Source: Hominimerdicola alba 8
Lineage (GTDB): Bacteria; Bacillota; Clostridia; Oscillospirales; Ruminococcaceae
Assembly (NCBI RefSeq): GCF_000178155.2
Contig: NZ_ADKM02000075.1
Span: forward strand, 107,814-171,813
Reading direction: 5' to 3'
Length of the DNA stretch: 64,000 nt
Of this stretch, positions 8,255-17,602 are shown in pieces (position 1 is the first letter of the stretch; the number at the start of each line of letters is the position of its first letter). The notes under the pieces are model-generated. The model made no database searches and was not told the DNA's origin. It saw only the letters and a program-made list of their open reading frames with translations. Both the position numbers and the translations under genes were made by a program.

Positions 8255-8878
8255 TCAGCTGCTTTGACTGTCCAGCACTATGACCCTTTTGCCAACTTTT
8301 TTCAGTTCTTCGTCGTGAGTTACCATTATGACTGTTTTACCTTTTTCGTTCTGTTTTTTGAGTATATTTATTACTATCATGGCATTATCTTTGTCAAGCG
8401 AACCTGTCGGCTCATCTGCCAGTATGATATCACACTTTTTTATCATAAGCCTTGCCAGCGCAATTCTCTGCTGTTCACCGCCCGAAAGTGTGCAGACCTT
8501 TTCGTCTATCTTTTCGAGTATTCCCACTTCACGCAGTGCTTCTTCGATGGTAACTTCTGTGCGGTTTCTTTTGGCTACCATTTCAAGGTTTTTCCGCACT
8601 GTCCTGTTTTCGCTCAATGCGAAATTTTGAAACAAAAATCCAACTTTTTCACTGAAATACCTGACTCGGTTGATGTTTTTTGTGATGTCTGTTCCATCGA
8701 CTATTATACTGCCCTCTGTCACCTTTTCGACTCCGCCTATCAGATTTAGCAACGTGCTCTTGCCACAGCCGCTTTTGCCTGAAAATACAACAAAATCACC
8801 GTCTTTGATATCAAAAGTGAGTCCGCTGAACAGTATATTCGTACCAAATGCTTTTGTGACATTTTCCAGCTTGATCAT
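8255..8878 (-). CDS. ABC transporter ATP-binding protein (bacteriocin-export/lactococcin 972 type)
   Basis: This 207-residue ATPase has Walker A GKSGCGKST (residues 34-42), Q-loop FLFQNF, signature LSGGEQQR, Walker B IILADEPTGSLD and H-loop THDEE. It resembles the short ATPases paired with DUF1430-type membrane proteins that export or protect against bacteriocins. Its ATG overlaps the stop of the upstream membrane gene (ATGA), and the SD lies inside that gene. Because the partner appears truncated, the system may be non-functional. Confidence 0.85.
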   Translation of the reverse strand: MIKLENVTKAFGTNILFSGLTFDIKDGDFVVFSGKSGCGKSTLLNLIGGVEKVTEGSIIVDGTDITKNINRVRYFSEKVGFLFQNFALSENRTVRKNLEMVAKRNRTEVTIEEALREVGILEKIDEKVCTLSGGEQQRIALARLMIKKCDIILADEPTGSLDKDNAMIVINILKKQNEKGKTVIMVTHDEELKKVGKRVIVLDSQSS

Positions 8879-9805
8879 AAAGCACCTCCTTTAAGTTCCC
8901 GCAGAGTATTGCGGCGTTCATCAGCTTTTGCAGCTGCCAGTTCGATAACAATTTCAGTCACCAGCATCACCGCAGCTGATATGTATATTATTTTTATATT
9001 TCCGATATCGTATCTGCGAACAGCTGCAACGCTCACCACAAGTGATGCCGCCAGCAGTGATGTCGTTTTTAAGCTGAACGGCATATATCTTTCAGCAAAA
9101 GTCCTTCCGAGAACTTTCTTGACTGCACGTTCACGCTTGTATAGCCTTATATCCATAAGAACTGTACTTACCAGCAGTGCCAGATAGTATACCGAAACAG
9201 CAGAAAAAGTCAATATAAAGAAAGATCTTACCGAGATTATTTTTCTGATATATCCGTCTGTCAGCGAATGCAGTGTGCTGACATCTATGCGTGTCGAATG
9301 GATATTGTTACGTTTGAGCAGTGCTTCGCATTCTGATTTATTTGCTGAGGAAAATACCGTCTGCATATTGAAAAAGTTATAGTCAGCAGCATTTGGCACA
9401 CATATTATGATAGGAGATGATGCTACAGCCGCTGCCGGGGTAGTAGCAGCGATATCGCTGTTTCCCATATAGTCAAATACTGTTATCTCAGCCTTATCAT
9501 AGTTCTTGTATGTCACTTTGACATCATAATTCTCACTCAGCATTTCCAGCCATAGATCGACCGCTCTCTGATCTCTGCCTTTATGACCATTCGGTAACAT
9601 GATGGTAATGCCGTTCTCCTCAGGAGAGATATGAGTCTTTTCAGCTATATGGCTGAGTGCCGCATCTGATGCTATGACGATATTCTGTCTGCTTATATTT
9701 GAAAGATCGTCCTGCATGCCGTAAAACTCGAAACCGTTCAGAAGAAAAAGACCATACTTGTCATTAAGCGAATTCAGGGCTGCAATTATCAGTTTTTTCG
9801 CTGAT
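8875..9805 (-). pseudogene. C-terminal remnant of a bacteriocin-associated integral membrane protein (DUF1430-like)
   Basis: An open frame of about 300 codons runs from a TAG near 9805 to 8875. The first ATG is at 9717, but recognisable sequence precedes it (LNDKYGLFLLNGFEFYG), with no start codon and no ribosome site. There are about 3-4 membrane helices near the C-terminus (SVYYLALLVSTVLM, LLAASLVVSVAAV, IIYISAAVMLVTEIVIEL). Full-length relatives are roughly twice as long, with a matching N-terminal half. I infer loss of the 5' half. The family assignment rests on recalled similarity and the ATPase partner. Confidence 0.55.
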
Positions 9806-10020
9806 ATCTATATTATTGATCACATCATGAAACAGCCGTGTTTTCCGTCAATCTGTGAGTTTTTAACATGCTCGGCTGTTTATGTAAAAGCAAAAGCGAC
9901 CAATCTCTCTTGGTCGCTTTGCTTGGTTAACATATAAAGGCTTATCGCCTTTTTGGGGAGTATAGGTTAGCAGGGAAAGTTCTGATAAAGAACGACTGCT
10001 GCGATGATATCGAAGCGATA
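9806..10020. other. Non-coding stretch between the remnant exporter and the protease gene
   Basis: No gene is seen. It contains three small hairpins: an arm pair around 9830-9882 (AAACAGCCG / CGGCTGTTT), the terminator at 9886-9920, and AAAGGC-ttatc-GCCTTTTT at 9937-9955. It may mark the junction where the membrane gene lost its 5' part. Confidence 0.5.
9886..9920 (-). terminator. Terminator downstream of the protease gene
   Basis: Stem AAAGCGACCAA (9893-9903) with TTGGTCGCTTT (9910-9920). On the minus strand it is followed by TTTTGCTTTT. Confidence 0.7.
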
Positions 10021-11973
10021 TTATCTCACAGTGACGGTAACTGCATGCTTTATAGACTGTTCAGCTGTCCACTCGCCGTTGACCTTAGCAGCAACAGCGA
10101 CTTTGTAGGTCTTGCCCGCCGTGAGATTTTTGGGGGTGGTGTAGCTTGTTGCCGATGCAGATATGTTCTGTGTCTGTATGCGCCACTTGCCTGCAAGATA
10201 TACTGCAATACCGTAGTTTGAAGCGCCGTCAACGGGCTTCCATGTAAATCTGATCTGATGATATTGTTCGCTGTACGCAACATCGGTTATTTCGGGATAA
10301 ATATCAGAAATTGAGGTGTTCGCGGCAGCTGATGCAAGCACGATGTAATTCATGCAGCCTGCGGACTGCCCGTTTGCGCCGAGTTTAACGCTCTCGCCTG
10401 CATTTACTTTTTTAGAATAAAGAAGAAATGTAACATTGTTGCTCGTTTTTACTGTCCGGTTTGTTTTTGTGAAGCTGCCAAGCCATGACGGTACATTTGT
10501 CACACGGCTGTCAAGTCCCACATAAAGGGTAATATCTTTATTTGCAGTAACAGCAGCCTGCTCTTTTGAAGATGATTTTGCATCACAGGGAGTAAGTACA
10601 GCTTCCGTGCCAATTAGTGAGTCAGGCAGTTCTGTGACAGCGCATCTGTCAGCAGTTCTGTCACCGAACAGCACATCGCCTTTTTGCAGATATGTGTCGA
10701 TGCCCCATGAGTTATAATAGTCGGTATCAATGACACTGACTTTGCTGATAAGAGTGCCTTTTATCGGGTCATAGCTGATAAGCTGTATATGATCGATGTT
10801 TTTTATCAGCATATCAGACTTATCGTAGGTGAAGCTGATAGAAACTGTATCTCCGACCTCATAGAACGAAAGGTCTTTGTCAGTGCTGTCAAAGTAGCCG
10901 CTGACAGGGAAACGGTATGTGCCGTTGTTCTCAAAGGTTATGGAAGAATAGCCGTTCTGCTGTATATTGATGGCTGTTATCTTGTCAGTAAATTCAGCTG
11001 TTGATGCGGCAGGCTGAACATTTTTCAAGTCAAATCTGCCTGCTTCATTTTTTAGCTTGCTCCATGTGTAGCGTGCAAAGTATTTGTCGAAAGTATTGAT
11101 ATAACTGCACGAACCTGCCATCATTATCGAACCTTTTCCGCCGGGAAAACCTCCGGGAGGAAAGCCGTCAGATTCGCCCTCACCGCCGTAATAATCCGGG
11201 AAACCAAAGCCGTGTCCCATTTCGTGCAGCAGGATATGCTGAGTGGTCGTACCGTCAATAAGTCCCAGCACAGACTGATCTGAAAGTATCTGTCCGTAGT
11301 GATAACCGTAGCCGCCCATATTTATCATGCCTTTGATGCCATGAAGGTACATATCATAGCGGTTATCGTAGCTGCCGTTGTAGTTCCAGTTTTTATTGTT
11401 CCAGTGTACATAGCGCGAAAGAGCAGTTGGTTCGGCTGGCTGGATAGTCGGGACGCTTGAATTACCCATGCCGCTTGATACCATGTCATCATGCAGCCAT
11501 GAAGTCGTGGTCTGTGTGTAGACCTTTTCGTCCGGCTGACGGTCAAGGATACAGCTTTCATCGAGTACAGCATACCCAACGATCTTGACATTTACGTGGT
11601 CGATCGGCCAGTCATCATAGCCCACAAGGCAGTCATTCCACTTGTTTATAGCTTCTTCAAGCATTTGCGGCAGCTTTTGTCTTTGTGCCAGCGTGATCGG
11701 TTCGTAGGACTGCCATATCAGTATGTATTGCAGTGTGCCGTTGCCTGCGATGATCTGATCGTAGATGGTAGACCATGCTTCACATGAACGCTCCGTTTCG
11801 ATACGATTCTTCCAGACCCAGTCGCAGGCAGTAAGATAATCCTGCGGGATATCTGAGATCGTTTCCGCAGATGCCGATACGGAAACTGATGCAAGCGGTC
11901 GGATATGTGAAGTCAACGGCGTCAGATAAAGTGCTGCCGCTGCCAGCACAGCTATGATCTTCTTTTTCTGCAT
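10021..11973 (-). CDS. Secreted zinc metalloprotease with C-terminal FnIII-like module
   Basis: The 650-residue protein has a signal peptide (about 1-37). Its zinc motif is H250-E251-x-x-H254-x-x-G-x-x-D260 (HEMGHGFGFPD), a HExxHxxGxxD form in which Asp would be the third ligand. Next come beta-rich repeats of unknown type (about 330-555). The C-terminal module (about 560-650, GIAVYLAGKWRIQTQ, SYTTPKNLTAGKTYKVA) is nearly identical to those of the arabinanase and mannanase in this window. ATG 11973 is chosen because GGAGGG at 11981-11986 precedes it; a longer frame to 12057 would cross the promoter. A divergent AraC-type regulator lies next door. The protein substrate is unknown. Confidence 0.8.
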   Translation of the reverse strand: MQKKKIIAVLAAAALYLTPLTSHIRPLASVSVSASAETISDIPQDYLTACDWVWKNRIETERSCEAWSTIYDQIIAGNGTLQYILIWQSYEPITLAQRQKLPQMLEEAINKWNDCLVGYDDWPIDHVNVKIVGYAVLDESCILDRQPDEKVYTQTTTSWLHDDMVSSGMGNSSVPTIQPAEPTALSRYVHWNNKNWNYNGSYDNRYDMYLHGIKGMINMGGYGYHYGQILSDQSVLGLIDGTTTQHILLHEMGHGFGFPDYYGGEGESDGFPPGGFPGGKGSIMMAGSCSYINTFDKYFARYTWSKLKNEAGRFDLKNVQPAASTAEFTDKITAINIQQNGYSSITFENNGTYRFPVSGYFDSTDKDLSFYEVGDTVSISFTYDKSDMLIKNIDHIQLISYDPIKGTLISKVSVIDTDYYNSWGIDTYLQKGDVLFGDRTADRCAVTELPDSLIGTEAVLTPCDAKSSSKEQAAVTANKDITLYVGLDSRVTNVPSWLGSFTKTNRTVKTSNNVTFLLYSKKVNAGESVKLGANGQSAGCMNYIVLASAAANTSISDIYPEITDVAYSEQYHQIRFTWKPVDGASNYGIAVYLAGKWRIQTQNISASATSYTTPKNLTAGKTYKVAVAAKVNGEWTAEQSIKHAVTVTVR

Positions 11974-12045
11974 TGATATTTCCCTCCTAAATGTCAGTTG
12001 TGGTATTAGTTTTGTTATTTCTTTAAACAAAACTTTTGTACTATT

Positions 12046-12074
12046 ATTGTACCGCATCAGAAGCGAAAAGTCAA
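12046..12074 (-). promoter_or_regulatory. Promoter of the protease gene
   Basis: TTGACT (12074-12069), 17-bp spacer, TACAAT (12051-12046), reading away from the regulator's promoter. Confidence 0.75.
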
Positions 12075-12127
12075 TTCAATATTGTCCTGAATATCGCATT
12101 TTTATTTCCAATGATTGTAATATTATC

Positions 12128-12156
12128 TTGATTATTATAAATTGTTATGATATAAT
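12128..12156 (+). promoter_or_regulatory. Promoter of regulator 1
   Basis: TTGATT (12128-12133), 17-bp spacer, TATAAT (12151-12156). It is back to back with the protease promoter, about 54 bp between the two -35 boxes, a layout suited to shared control. Confidence 0.75.
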
Positions 12157-12242
12157 AGTACAATAGATAGGGACACAATGTCCCGCATGAAATGTGTTGA
12201 ATAAGCGGTAAATGTTCAGATATAGAAGGGGAGGGAAGGCAT

Positions 12243-13961
12243 GTGATTAAAAAGCCTATTATCGGGATAGTTGCACCTGTGCTTTCAAGAGTATATGTTC
12301 AGGATATTTTGCGCGGTGCGATCAGTCAGCTAAGACACTGCGGCTGTGATGCGGTCATTATTGCGCCGCTGATACAATTTGAAAATAATGTTCAGGCGCA
12401 TGCAAAGGCTGAACGTGAGATATTCCGTATGATCGGTGCAAAGGATATTGATGCCTTTCTTTATCTGAAAGATGATACGACTATGGGTGCTGCCGTTATA
12501 TCAGATATAGAACATCGGCTGCTGGAAACGCAGAAATATGTCATGACAGTTGACGAGAGCACACACCCTGTTTTTGACAGCACGCAGTATGATGATTATG
12601 ATGAGTTCGGCAAAGTCGTCGAACATCTTATAGAGGTTCACGGATACAGGAGAATATATTGTCTTACAGGTTGGAAGGACAGCTTTCAGGCACAGACAAG
12701 ACTGCGAGCATGGAAAGACCGCATGACTCAGCATGGACTATATTTCGATGATACCTATTTTGAATACGGCACATTCTGGTATGATTCTGTCAAGCCTTAT
12801 GCCGAAAAGCTGCTTTCAGGTGAATTACAGATGCCTGAAGCTATAGTCTGCGGCAATGATGTTATGGCTGTTGCACTTATCAAGACCCTCATCTCAAGAG
12901 GTGTACGTGTGCCTGACGATGTTGCGGTGACAGGATATGACGGGTACCCATTTACTGCAAATGTTGATGTAACGCTGACGACATATGTGCGTAATAATTT
13001 TCAGTTGGGTGCAGATGCGGTACGCCGACTTCATCGCAATTTGACAGGGCTTTTATGCAGTTCTGTGGAAAGTCAGAAAAGCGGATTTCTGATAGGTAGT
13101 TCTTGTGGCTGCACCAATATTCCGACAAAACAGCTGTCTGTTGACCCTTGTGTAACGATCCCGCGAATGTGGTCGGAATACACGTTCGGCATCAATATGG
13201 CTCCTGCTCTGGCACAGGCAAAAAATGTTTCGGATTTTCTGGCGTGTGCGCTGTATCATAGCAAAGATATCTACCATATGCAAAGGGTAGGGATATATCT
13301 TCGCAGACATTCGGGAGAATATGTCTTTGCTGCCACCTGCAAGGCTGACGGGACTCCGCAGATACACCGCTTTGATATGTCTTTAGATAGCGCATCAGCA
13401 TTCCTTTCAGGCACAGACGATCCTGAAACCGTGTTTGTTTCTCCGCTGCATCTGAATGAAAAGCAGTTCGGGGTCATATCTGTATCATTTGGTGAGAATG
13501 ACCGTGTTTACGATGCAGGATGGCTTAACTATGTTACTGTGTTGACGCAGGCACTTGACAGGCTTTATTCCGAATGTTCTGATGAACTGAACAGTACTTC
13601 CGAAACTGAACAGGGGCACAGGCGTTCGGCGCTGAATGAAAAGCTGATCATGCTGCGTAAAAAGCTGCGCGAAACATCTGCCGAACAATGGACGGTCGAT
13701 GCACTTTGTAAAGAGAGCGGGCTGTCAAAAAGCACTTTGCAAAAACATTATAAGCAGCTGTTCGGAAAAAGCATGTTTGAAGACCTGATAGATTTTCGCG
13801 TAGAAGAGGCAAAGCGCCTGCTTTCCGAAACGGATCACCCGCTTTCAGAGATAACTGTTATGTGCGGATATTCTACAGAAAGCTATTTCATGAAGCAGTT
13901 CAAGCGCATCACCCATCAAACGCCATCGGAATACCGTCGGCTTCACCGAACGAAAAAATAA
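12243..13961 (+). CDS. Regulator 1: LacI/PBP-like sensor fused to AraC-type HTH
   Basis: A 572-residue one-component regulator. Residues 5 to about 275 form a LacI/GalR periplasmic-binding-protein-like fold (PIIGIVAPVLSRVYVQ, AIVCGNDVMAVALI, DDVAVTGYDGYPF) without the usual LacI HTH. An SSCGC motif lies near 286 and a GAF-like linker at about 300-440. The C-terminal AraC pair of HTHs (about 470-570) contains WTVDALCKESGLSKSTLQKHY and ITVMCGYSTESYFMKQFKRITHQTPSEYR. The start is GTG (ATG two bases earlier is immediately closed) with GGGGAGGG at 12228-12235. It is divergent from the secreted protease, which it probably controls. It is paralogous to regulators at 55577 and 61192. Confidence 0.88.
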   Translation: MIKKPIIGIVAPVLSRVYVQDILRGAISQLRHCGCDAVIIAPLIQFENNVQAHAKAEREIFRMIGAKDIDAFLYLKDDTTMGAAVISDIEHRLLETQKYVMTVDESTHPVFDSTQYDDYDEFGKVVEHLIEVHGYRRIYCLTGWKDSFQAQTRLRAWKDRMTQHGLYFDDTYFEYGTFWYDSVKPYAEKLLSGELQMPEAIVCGNDVMAVALIKTLISRGVRVPDDVAVTGYDGYPFTANVDVTLTTYVRNNFQLGADAVRRLHRNLTGLLCSSVESQKSGFLIGSSCGCTNIPTKQLSVDPCVTIPRMWSEYTFGINMAPALAQAKNVSDFLACALYHSKDIYHMQRVGIYLRRHSGEYVFAATCKADGTPQIHRFDMSLDSASAFLSGTDDPETVFVSPLHLNEKQFGVISVSFGENDRVYDAGWLNYVTVLTQALDRLYSECSDELNSTSETEQGHRRSALNEKLIMLRKKLRETSAEQWTVDALCKESGLSKSTLQKHYKQLFGKSMFEDLIDFRVEEAKRLLSETDHPLSEITVMCGYSTESYFMKQFKRITHQTPSEYRRLHRTKK

Positions 13962-14126
13962 GCTGTCGGACATGTGGCTGGGACTGATTACAGAAACAAG
14001 ATCAGTGTTGTATGCTTTGCACTGTTCTATTATCAGCACGTTGTTTGAATTACACAATTAAATGTTATTATTAATATCAGATATCACGAAAACGATATGA
14101 ACAAAAATGAAATATCCGATTTGTTA
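13962..14126. other. Intergenic stretch, no gene seen
   Basis: AT-rich DNA after regulator 1. CGAAAACGATATGA (14086-14099) resembles a cre-type operator with two mismatches and lies upstream of the lipoprotein promoter; functional relevance is uncertain. Confidence 0.3.
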
Positions 14127-14155
14127 TTGACAAAATTTTAAACTTTTGATATAAT
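14127..14155 (+). promoter_or_regulatory. Promoter of the small-lipoprotein/ABC cluster
   Basis: TTGACA (14127-14132), 17-bp spacer, TATAAT (14150-14155). It is the only strong promoter seen before the six same-strand genes to 18873. Confidence 0.8.
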
Positions 14156-14231
14156 GCAAACTGTTGTTAGATCTTTCAACGACTGTTATTATTGTATATG
14201 TATATGGTATGGTTAAAAGGAGCCTTAAATT

Positions 14232-14708
14232 ATGAAGAAAACAAAACTAATTACTGCTATTACTGCTGCTGTTATTAGTATGGCTACGATTACAAGCTGT
14301 AGTACTGCGGATATTGAAGCTATCCCAAAAAGCGGAACTTATAGACCTATAAAGTCTATTGGATATTATTCTTTGCCTGCTTCTAAACGCGATAATTGTA
14401 AAGTTGTAATCGATCTTGATGAGGGCAGAATATATAGTTGGTCAGTGGATAGTGAAGGCAAGTACTTTTACGACGAGATATGTTGCGAACTTGGAGAATG
14501 GGAAAGATTTGAGGGCTCAAATGATTGGTATTGGCGTGCTCAAATAAAGACATATGTAAAAACAAGTGATGGTATAGATGTTTTATACCCTAATCGCACG
14601 GGTTTTTTCGGATATGCACTATCTGATAAGACTGGAAAAAAGATTCACTTCCTTCATACAACATTTAAATATAACAATAGTAACACAAAATTTGAAGCTG
14701 ATAAATAA
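14232..14708 (+). CDS. Small lipoprotein, paralog 1
   Basis: This 158-residue predicted lipoprotein has a signal MKKTKLITAITAAVISMATI and lipobox ITSC with Cys near residue 23. The mature part has AIPKSGTYRPI and, later, WYWRAQIKTY. Both motifs recur in the next gene (AIPKDGTYKP, WYWQAPIKTE), so the two are paralogs. AAGGAG precedes the ATG. No known domain. It sits directly upstream of another paralog, a third lipoprotein and an ABC/FtsX transporter, suggesting an envelope-associated role. Confidence 0.8.
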   Translation: MKKTKLITAITAAVISMATITSCSTADIEAIPKSGTYRPIKSIGYYSLPASKRDNCKVVIDLDEGRIYSWSVDSEGKYFYDEICCELGEWERFEGSNDWYWRAQIKTYVKTSDGIDVLYPNRTGFFGYALSDKTGKKIHFLHTTFKYNNSNTKFEADK

Positions 14709-14735
14709 GGTAAAATAAGTAAGGAGTCTTAATTT

Positions 14736-15164
14736 ATGAAAAAAACAAAATTATTTGCTGTTATTACTGCTGCCGTTATGAGTGTGGCTGTTTTCGCGGG
14801 CTGTGGTGAGGAAGATGTACTTGCTATACCGAAAGACGGGACATACAAGCCTACAGGTGGTATGGCAATTTTTAAGACGAATGATAAATCCAAAATAGTA
14901 CTCAAAGGAAATAAAGCAGATATGCCTGATCTTTTTTGGGAAGGGTATGGTCATTATTATGGAACGCTAGCTGACTGGGATAGTGTAGTAAAACGTGAAT
15001 CTGGTAAAACTTGGTACTGGCAAGCACCTATAAAAACAGAATTTTATGATGTATATCTTGATGAATATGTAGAAAAGACACTTGGTGGTGTGCGCCCCGT
15101 TGGACTTGCAAGTAGAAATGGTAAGCAATTACTATTTCTTGGTGTAGTCTATACACACAAATGA
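14736..15164 (+). CDS. Small lipoprotein, paralog 2
   Basis: This 142-residue predicted lipoprotein has a signal MKKTKLFAVITAAVMSVAVF and lipobox FAGC with Cys at residue 23. It shares the MKKTKL signal, the AIPK-x-GTY motif just after the lipidated Cys and the WYW-x-A-x-IKT motif with the preceding gene, while the middle has diverged. The spacing of 27 bp, with AAGGAG, fits one transcript. Function unknown. Confidence 0.8.
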   Translation: MKKTKLFAVITAAVMSVAVFAGCGEEDVLAIPKDGTYKPTGGMAIFKTNDKSKIVLKGNKADMPDLFWEGYGHYYGTLADWDSVVKRESGKTWYWQAPIKTEFYDVYLDEYVEKTLGGVRPVGLASRNGKQLLFLGVVYTHK

Positions 15165-15210
15165 TTATCTTTCATATTAAATAATGTTTCTGATAAATGG
15201 AGATACCTGT

Positions 15211-15693
15211 ATGAACACTAGTTTCAAAAATAGAGTATTATTGATTGTATTCACAATAATATTAGTTACCTCACTTTGTTCATGTAACAATGATGAAACC
15301 TCAGATATTGGAGATAACGATATCTATACAACTTCGATATCTAACGAGTTTGAGATAAAAGAGGGAACATATCAGAAAAAGAACAGCGAAGAGAAGATAG
15401 TCATCGTTGATCAAAATCATCTGCTTCTTGAAAACATGGATTACGAGGCTTTGGCAGAAAAATACAGACTGTCGTTTAAAAATTTGAATTTGCCGTTTCC
15501 TGACGATGCTGCACAACAACTGAAAAGCGAGAGATATTTCACGACAGGAAAATATTCAGATGGAAACAAACTTTCTTTAAGGATATTTGATGACTGTGAT
15601 TATAATCCGCTGTTAGGGTACTACGATGATGACGGCTACTCACTTGTTTATTTAAAAGAAGAGTATTTTCTGATAGACAGCGAAGAAGAATAA
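15211..15693 (+). CDS. Small lipoprotein, divergent third member
   Basis: This 160-residue protein has a hydrophobic signal (VLLIVFTIILVTSL) ending in LCSC, a plausible lipobox. The mature part has EGTYQKKNSEEKIVIV, echoing the GTY segment of the two preceding lipoproteins, and is acidic at the C-terminus. An in-frame ATG at 15184 has no ribosome site, whereas GGAGA at 15199-15203 supports 15211. It is followed 60 bp later by the ABC ATPase. I recognise no domain; a substrate-presenting or immunity lipoprotein is a guess. Confidence 0.7.
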   Translation: MNTSFKNRVLLIVFTIILVTSLCSCNNDETSDIGDNDIYTTSISNEFEIKEGTYQKKNSEEKIVIVDQNHLLLENMDYEALAEKYRLSFKNLNLPFPDDAAQQLKSERYFTTGKYSDGNKLSLRIFDDCDYNPLLGYYDDDGYSLVYLKEEYFLIDSEEE

Positions 15694-15753
15694 CTATTGT
15701 TGAGGAATAGGCGGGGCGACCTGCTTATTTCTCTTCTGTTTTAGGGTGAAGAT

Positions 15754-16428
15754 ATGAATAACTGTATTATAAGGATAAAAGACATAAGCAAACGCTTCGG
15801 CAAACAACAGGTGCTTGATAAATTGACGCTTGATATAGAAAAGAATACCATGACAAGCATCACAGGTGCTTCGGGCAGCGGCAAGACGACTCTGCTGAAC
15901 ATTCTCGGCACACTTGAAAAAGCCGATGAAGGTCAGATTATGGTCGATGGATCGGATATAACGGGCTTCGACAAAAAGGCTGTGTGCGAATACCGCAACA
16001 GAATGATAGGTTTTGTTTTTCAGGCGTTCTATCTTGAACCCGCATTCGATGTTTACAGGAATATCGAAGTTCCGCTGCTTATACGCAATGACAAAGAAGA
16101 TCACAAGCGGCGCATCGAAGAGATGCTGAGTGCTGTGGGGCTTGAAAGCAAGATACATGCAAAGGTTCATAACCTTTCAGGCGGCGAACAGCAGAGAGTC
16201 TGCATAGCTAGGGCGCTGATAAGCAAACCGAAGATACTGCTGTGTGACGAACCCTGCGGAAATCTTGACAGCGTAAACAGCAGCAACATAGTCAAGCTGC
16301 TGCGCAAACAGACGGAAAACGGCACGACGGTTATAATGGTCACCCACAGTCATGAAGACGCCGAATGTTCTGACAGGATAGTGACGCTGTGTGACGGCAG
16401 GATAGTTGACGATGAGGGTATGAGATAA
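15754..16428 (+). CDS. ABC transporter ATP-binding protein (MacB/LolD type)
   Basis: The 224-residue ATPase has Walker A GASGSGKTT (residues 40-48), Q-loop FVFQAF, signature LSGGEQQR, Walker B ILLCDEPCGNLD and H-loop VTHSHE. This is the type that powers FtsX-fold mechanotransmission permeases used for lipoprotein or peptide handling and antimicrobial-peptide resistance. Two permease genes follow immediately (1-bp gap and a 4-bp overlap), forming a complete transporter. Confidence 0.93.
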   Translation: MNNCIIRIKDISKRFGKQQVLDKLTLDIEKNTMTSITGASGSGKTTLLNILGTLEKADEGQIMVDGSDITGFDKKAVCEYRNRMIGFVFQAFYLEPAFDVYRNIEVPLLIRNDKEDHKRRIEEMLSAVGLESKIHAKVHNLSGGEQQRVCIARALISKPKILLCDEPCGNLDSVNSSNIVKLLRKQTENGTTVIMVTHSHEDAECSDRIVTLCDGRIVDDEGMR

Positions 16429-16429
16429 G

Positions 16430-17602
16430 ATGTTCAAATTTGTAATTTCTGAACTGGGCGTGCTGAAAGGACTTGTATTCTTCTATATGGTCATATTCAT
16501 TTCGCTGTATATCGTTATCACCGTTCTGCTTAATATTTCGGTATCCATTAACAGATATACGGATGACCTTATCAGCGAAAATACCAAAGGTCTTAGTTTC
16601 GATGTGACTTTCAGCTACAAAAAAGACACCGACCTCAGCGAGTTTGCAGATTTTATCGCTTTCGGTGATAAAAAGCTGATATACGGTGACGATACACTGA
16701 GGAACGTTACCATATCGGACGGCGTACATGAAACACAGCCTGCGGCAGGTACGGCAACTTCTTTTATATACGGACTCAGGGGCGTTACAGAACGAAGGTC
16801 ATATAAGTTTATAAGGCGCGGCAGCTACCCCGATCTGCTTGTACCCGAAAACAATAACGGCAAGATATGGATATCCGACAGACTCGCAAATGCAAGCGGG
16901 CTTGAACAGGGAAGCACTGTCAGCCTATGTTCGGAGCAGTTTAAAAACAGCCATGAACTTGAACTGGCGGGCATCTTCAAGCAAAACTGCTGCGATGCCG
17001 ATTTTCTAATGTCCTTTGACAGCTGCCTTGAGATATTGGACAGTGAAGGTTATTCAACAAGAACGCAGGTAACACTCTCCGCAGCAGACTACAATAATTG
17101 CAGCAAGATGCTATCAAAAATACATGATATGGATATCAATGTATATTGTGATCTTTATGATACGATACAGTCAGAAGTCAGCATAGTGCGCATGGTGATG
17201 AATGTGCTGCTTTGTATCTGTATGGTCGTAGCTATATCATCGGCATTTATATCATTTTCGATGTCACAGCTGATAATACTCAGACGAAATTCTTCTATTG
17301 CCATGTACAAACTGCTGGGACTTTCTGCGGGCAGGCTGAAACTTATATATCTTATACTGACAGAGGGATTGGTGGCTGTATCATGTGCGGCGGCATTTTT
17401 ACCTGCACGCAGGCTAACCTATTCGCTGGCAGATGAATACTGCGGCATGTTCGGGCTGAAAGACCTGAAAGTCGTACCGCCTGAGAGAACTTTTCCGCTG
17501 ATACTGGTTCTTTGCAGTCTGTTCACGCTGGCGGGATTTTTCAAGGTGTTCTTTGCGATCGACAGAACATCTGAACTGGAAAATGTGAGGAAAAGCCGAT
17601 GA
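16430..17602 (+). CDS. FtsX-like ABC permease, subunit 1
   Basis: This 390-residue membrane protein has one N-terminal helix (about 9-30), an extracellular domain of about 210 residues, and three C-terminal helices (about 258-285, 305-325, 350-372), the MacB/FtsX layout. In the C-terminal part, NSSIAMYKLLGLSAGRLK matches the conserved cytoplasmic loop after the second helix. The gene lies between the ATPase and the second permease, overlapping the latter by ATGA. Confidence 0.82.
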   Translation: MFKFVISELGVLKGLVFFYMVIFISLYIVITVLLNISVSINRYTDDLISENTKGLSFDVTFSYKKDTDLSEFADFIAFGDKKLIYGDDTLRNVTISDGVHETQPAAGTATSFIYGLRGVTERRSYKFIRRGSYPDLLVPENNNGKIWISDRLANASGLEQGSTVSLCSEQFKNSHELELAGIFKQNCCDADFLMSFDSCLEILDSEGYSTRTQVTLSAADYNNCSKMLSKIHDMDINVYCDLYDTIQSEVSIVRMVMNVLLCICMVVAISSAFISFSMSQLIILRRNSSIAMYKLLGLSAGRLKLIYLILTEGLVAVSCAAAFLPARRLTYSLADEYCGMFGLKDLKVVPPERTFPLILVLCSLFTLAGFFKVFFAIDRTSELENVRKSR

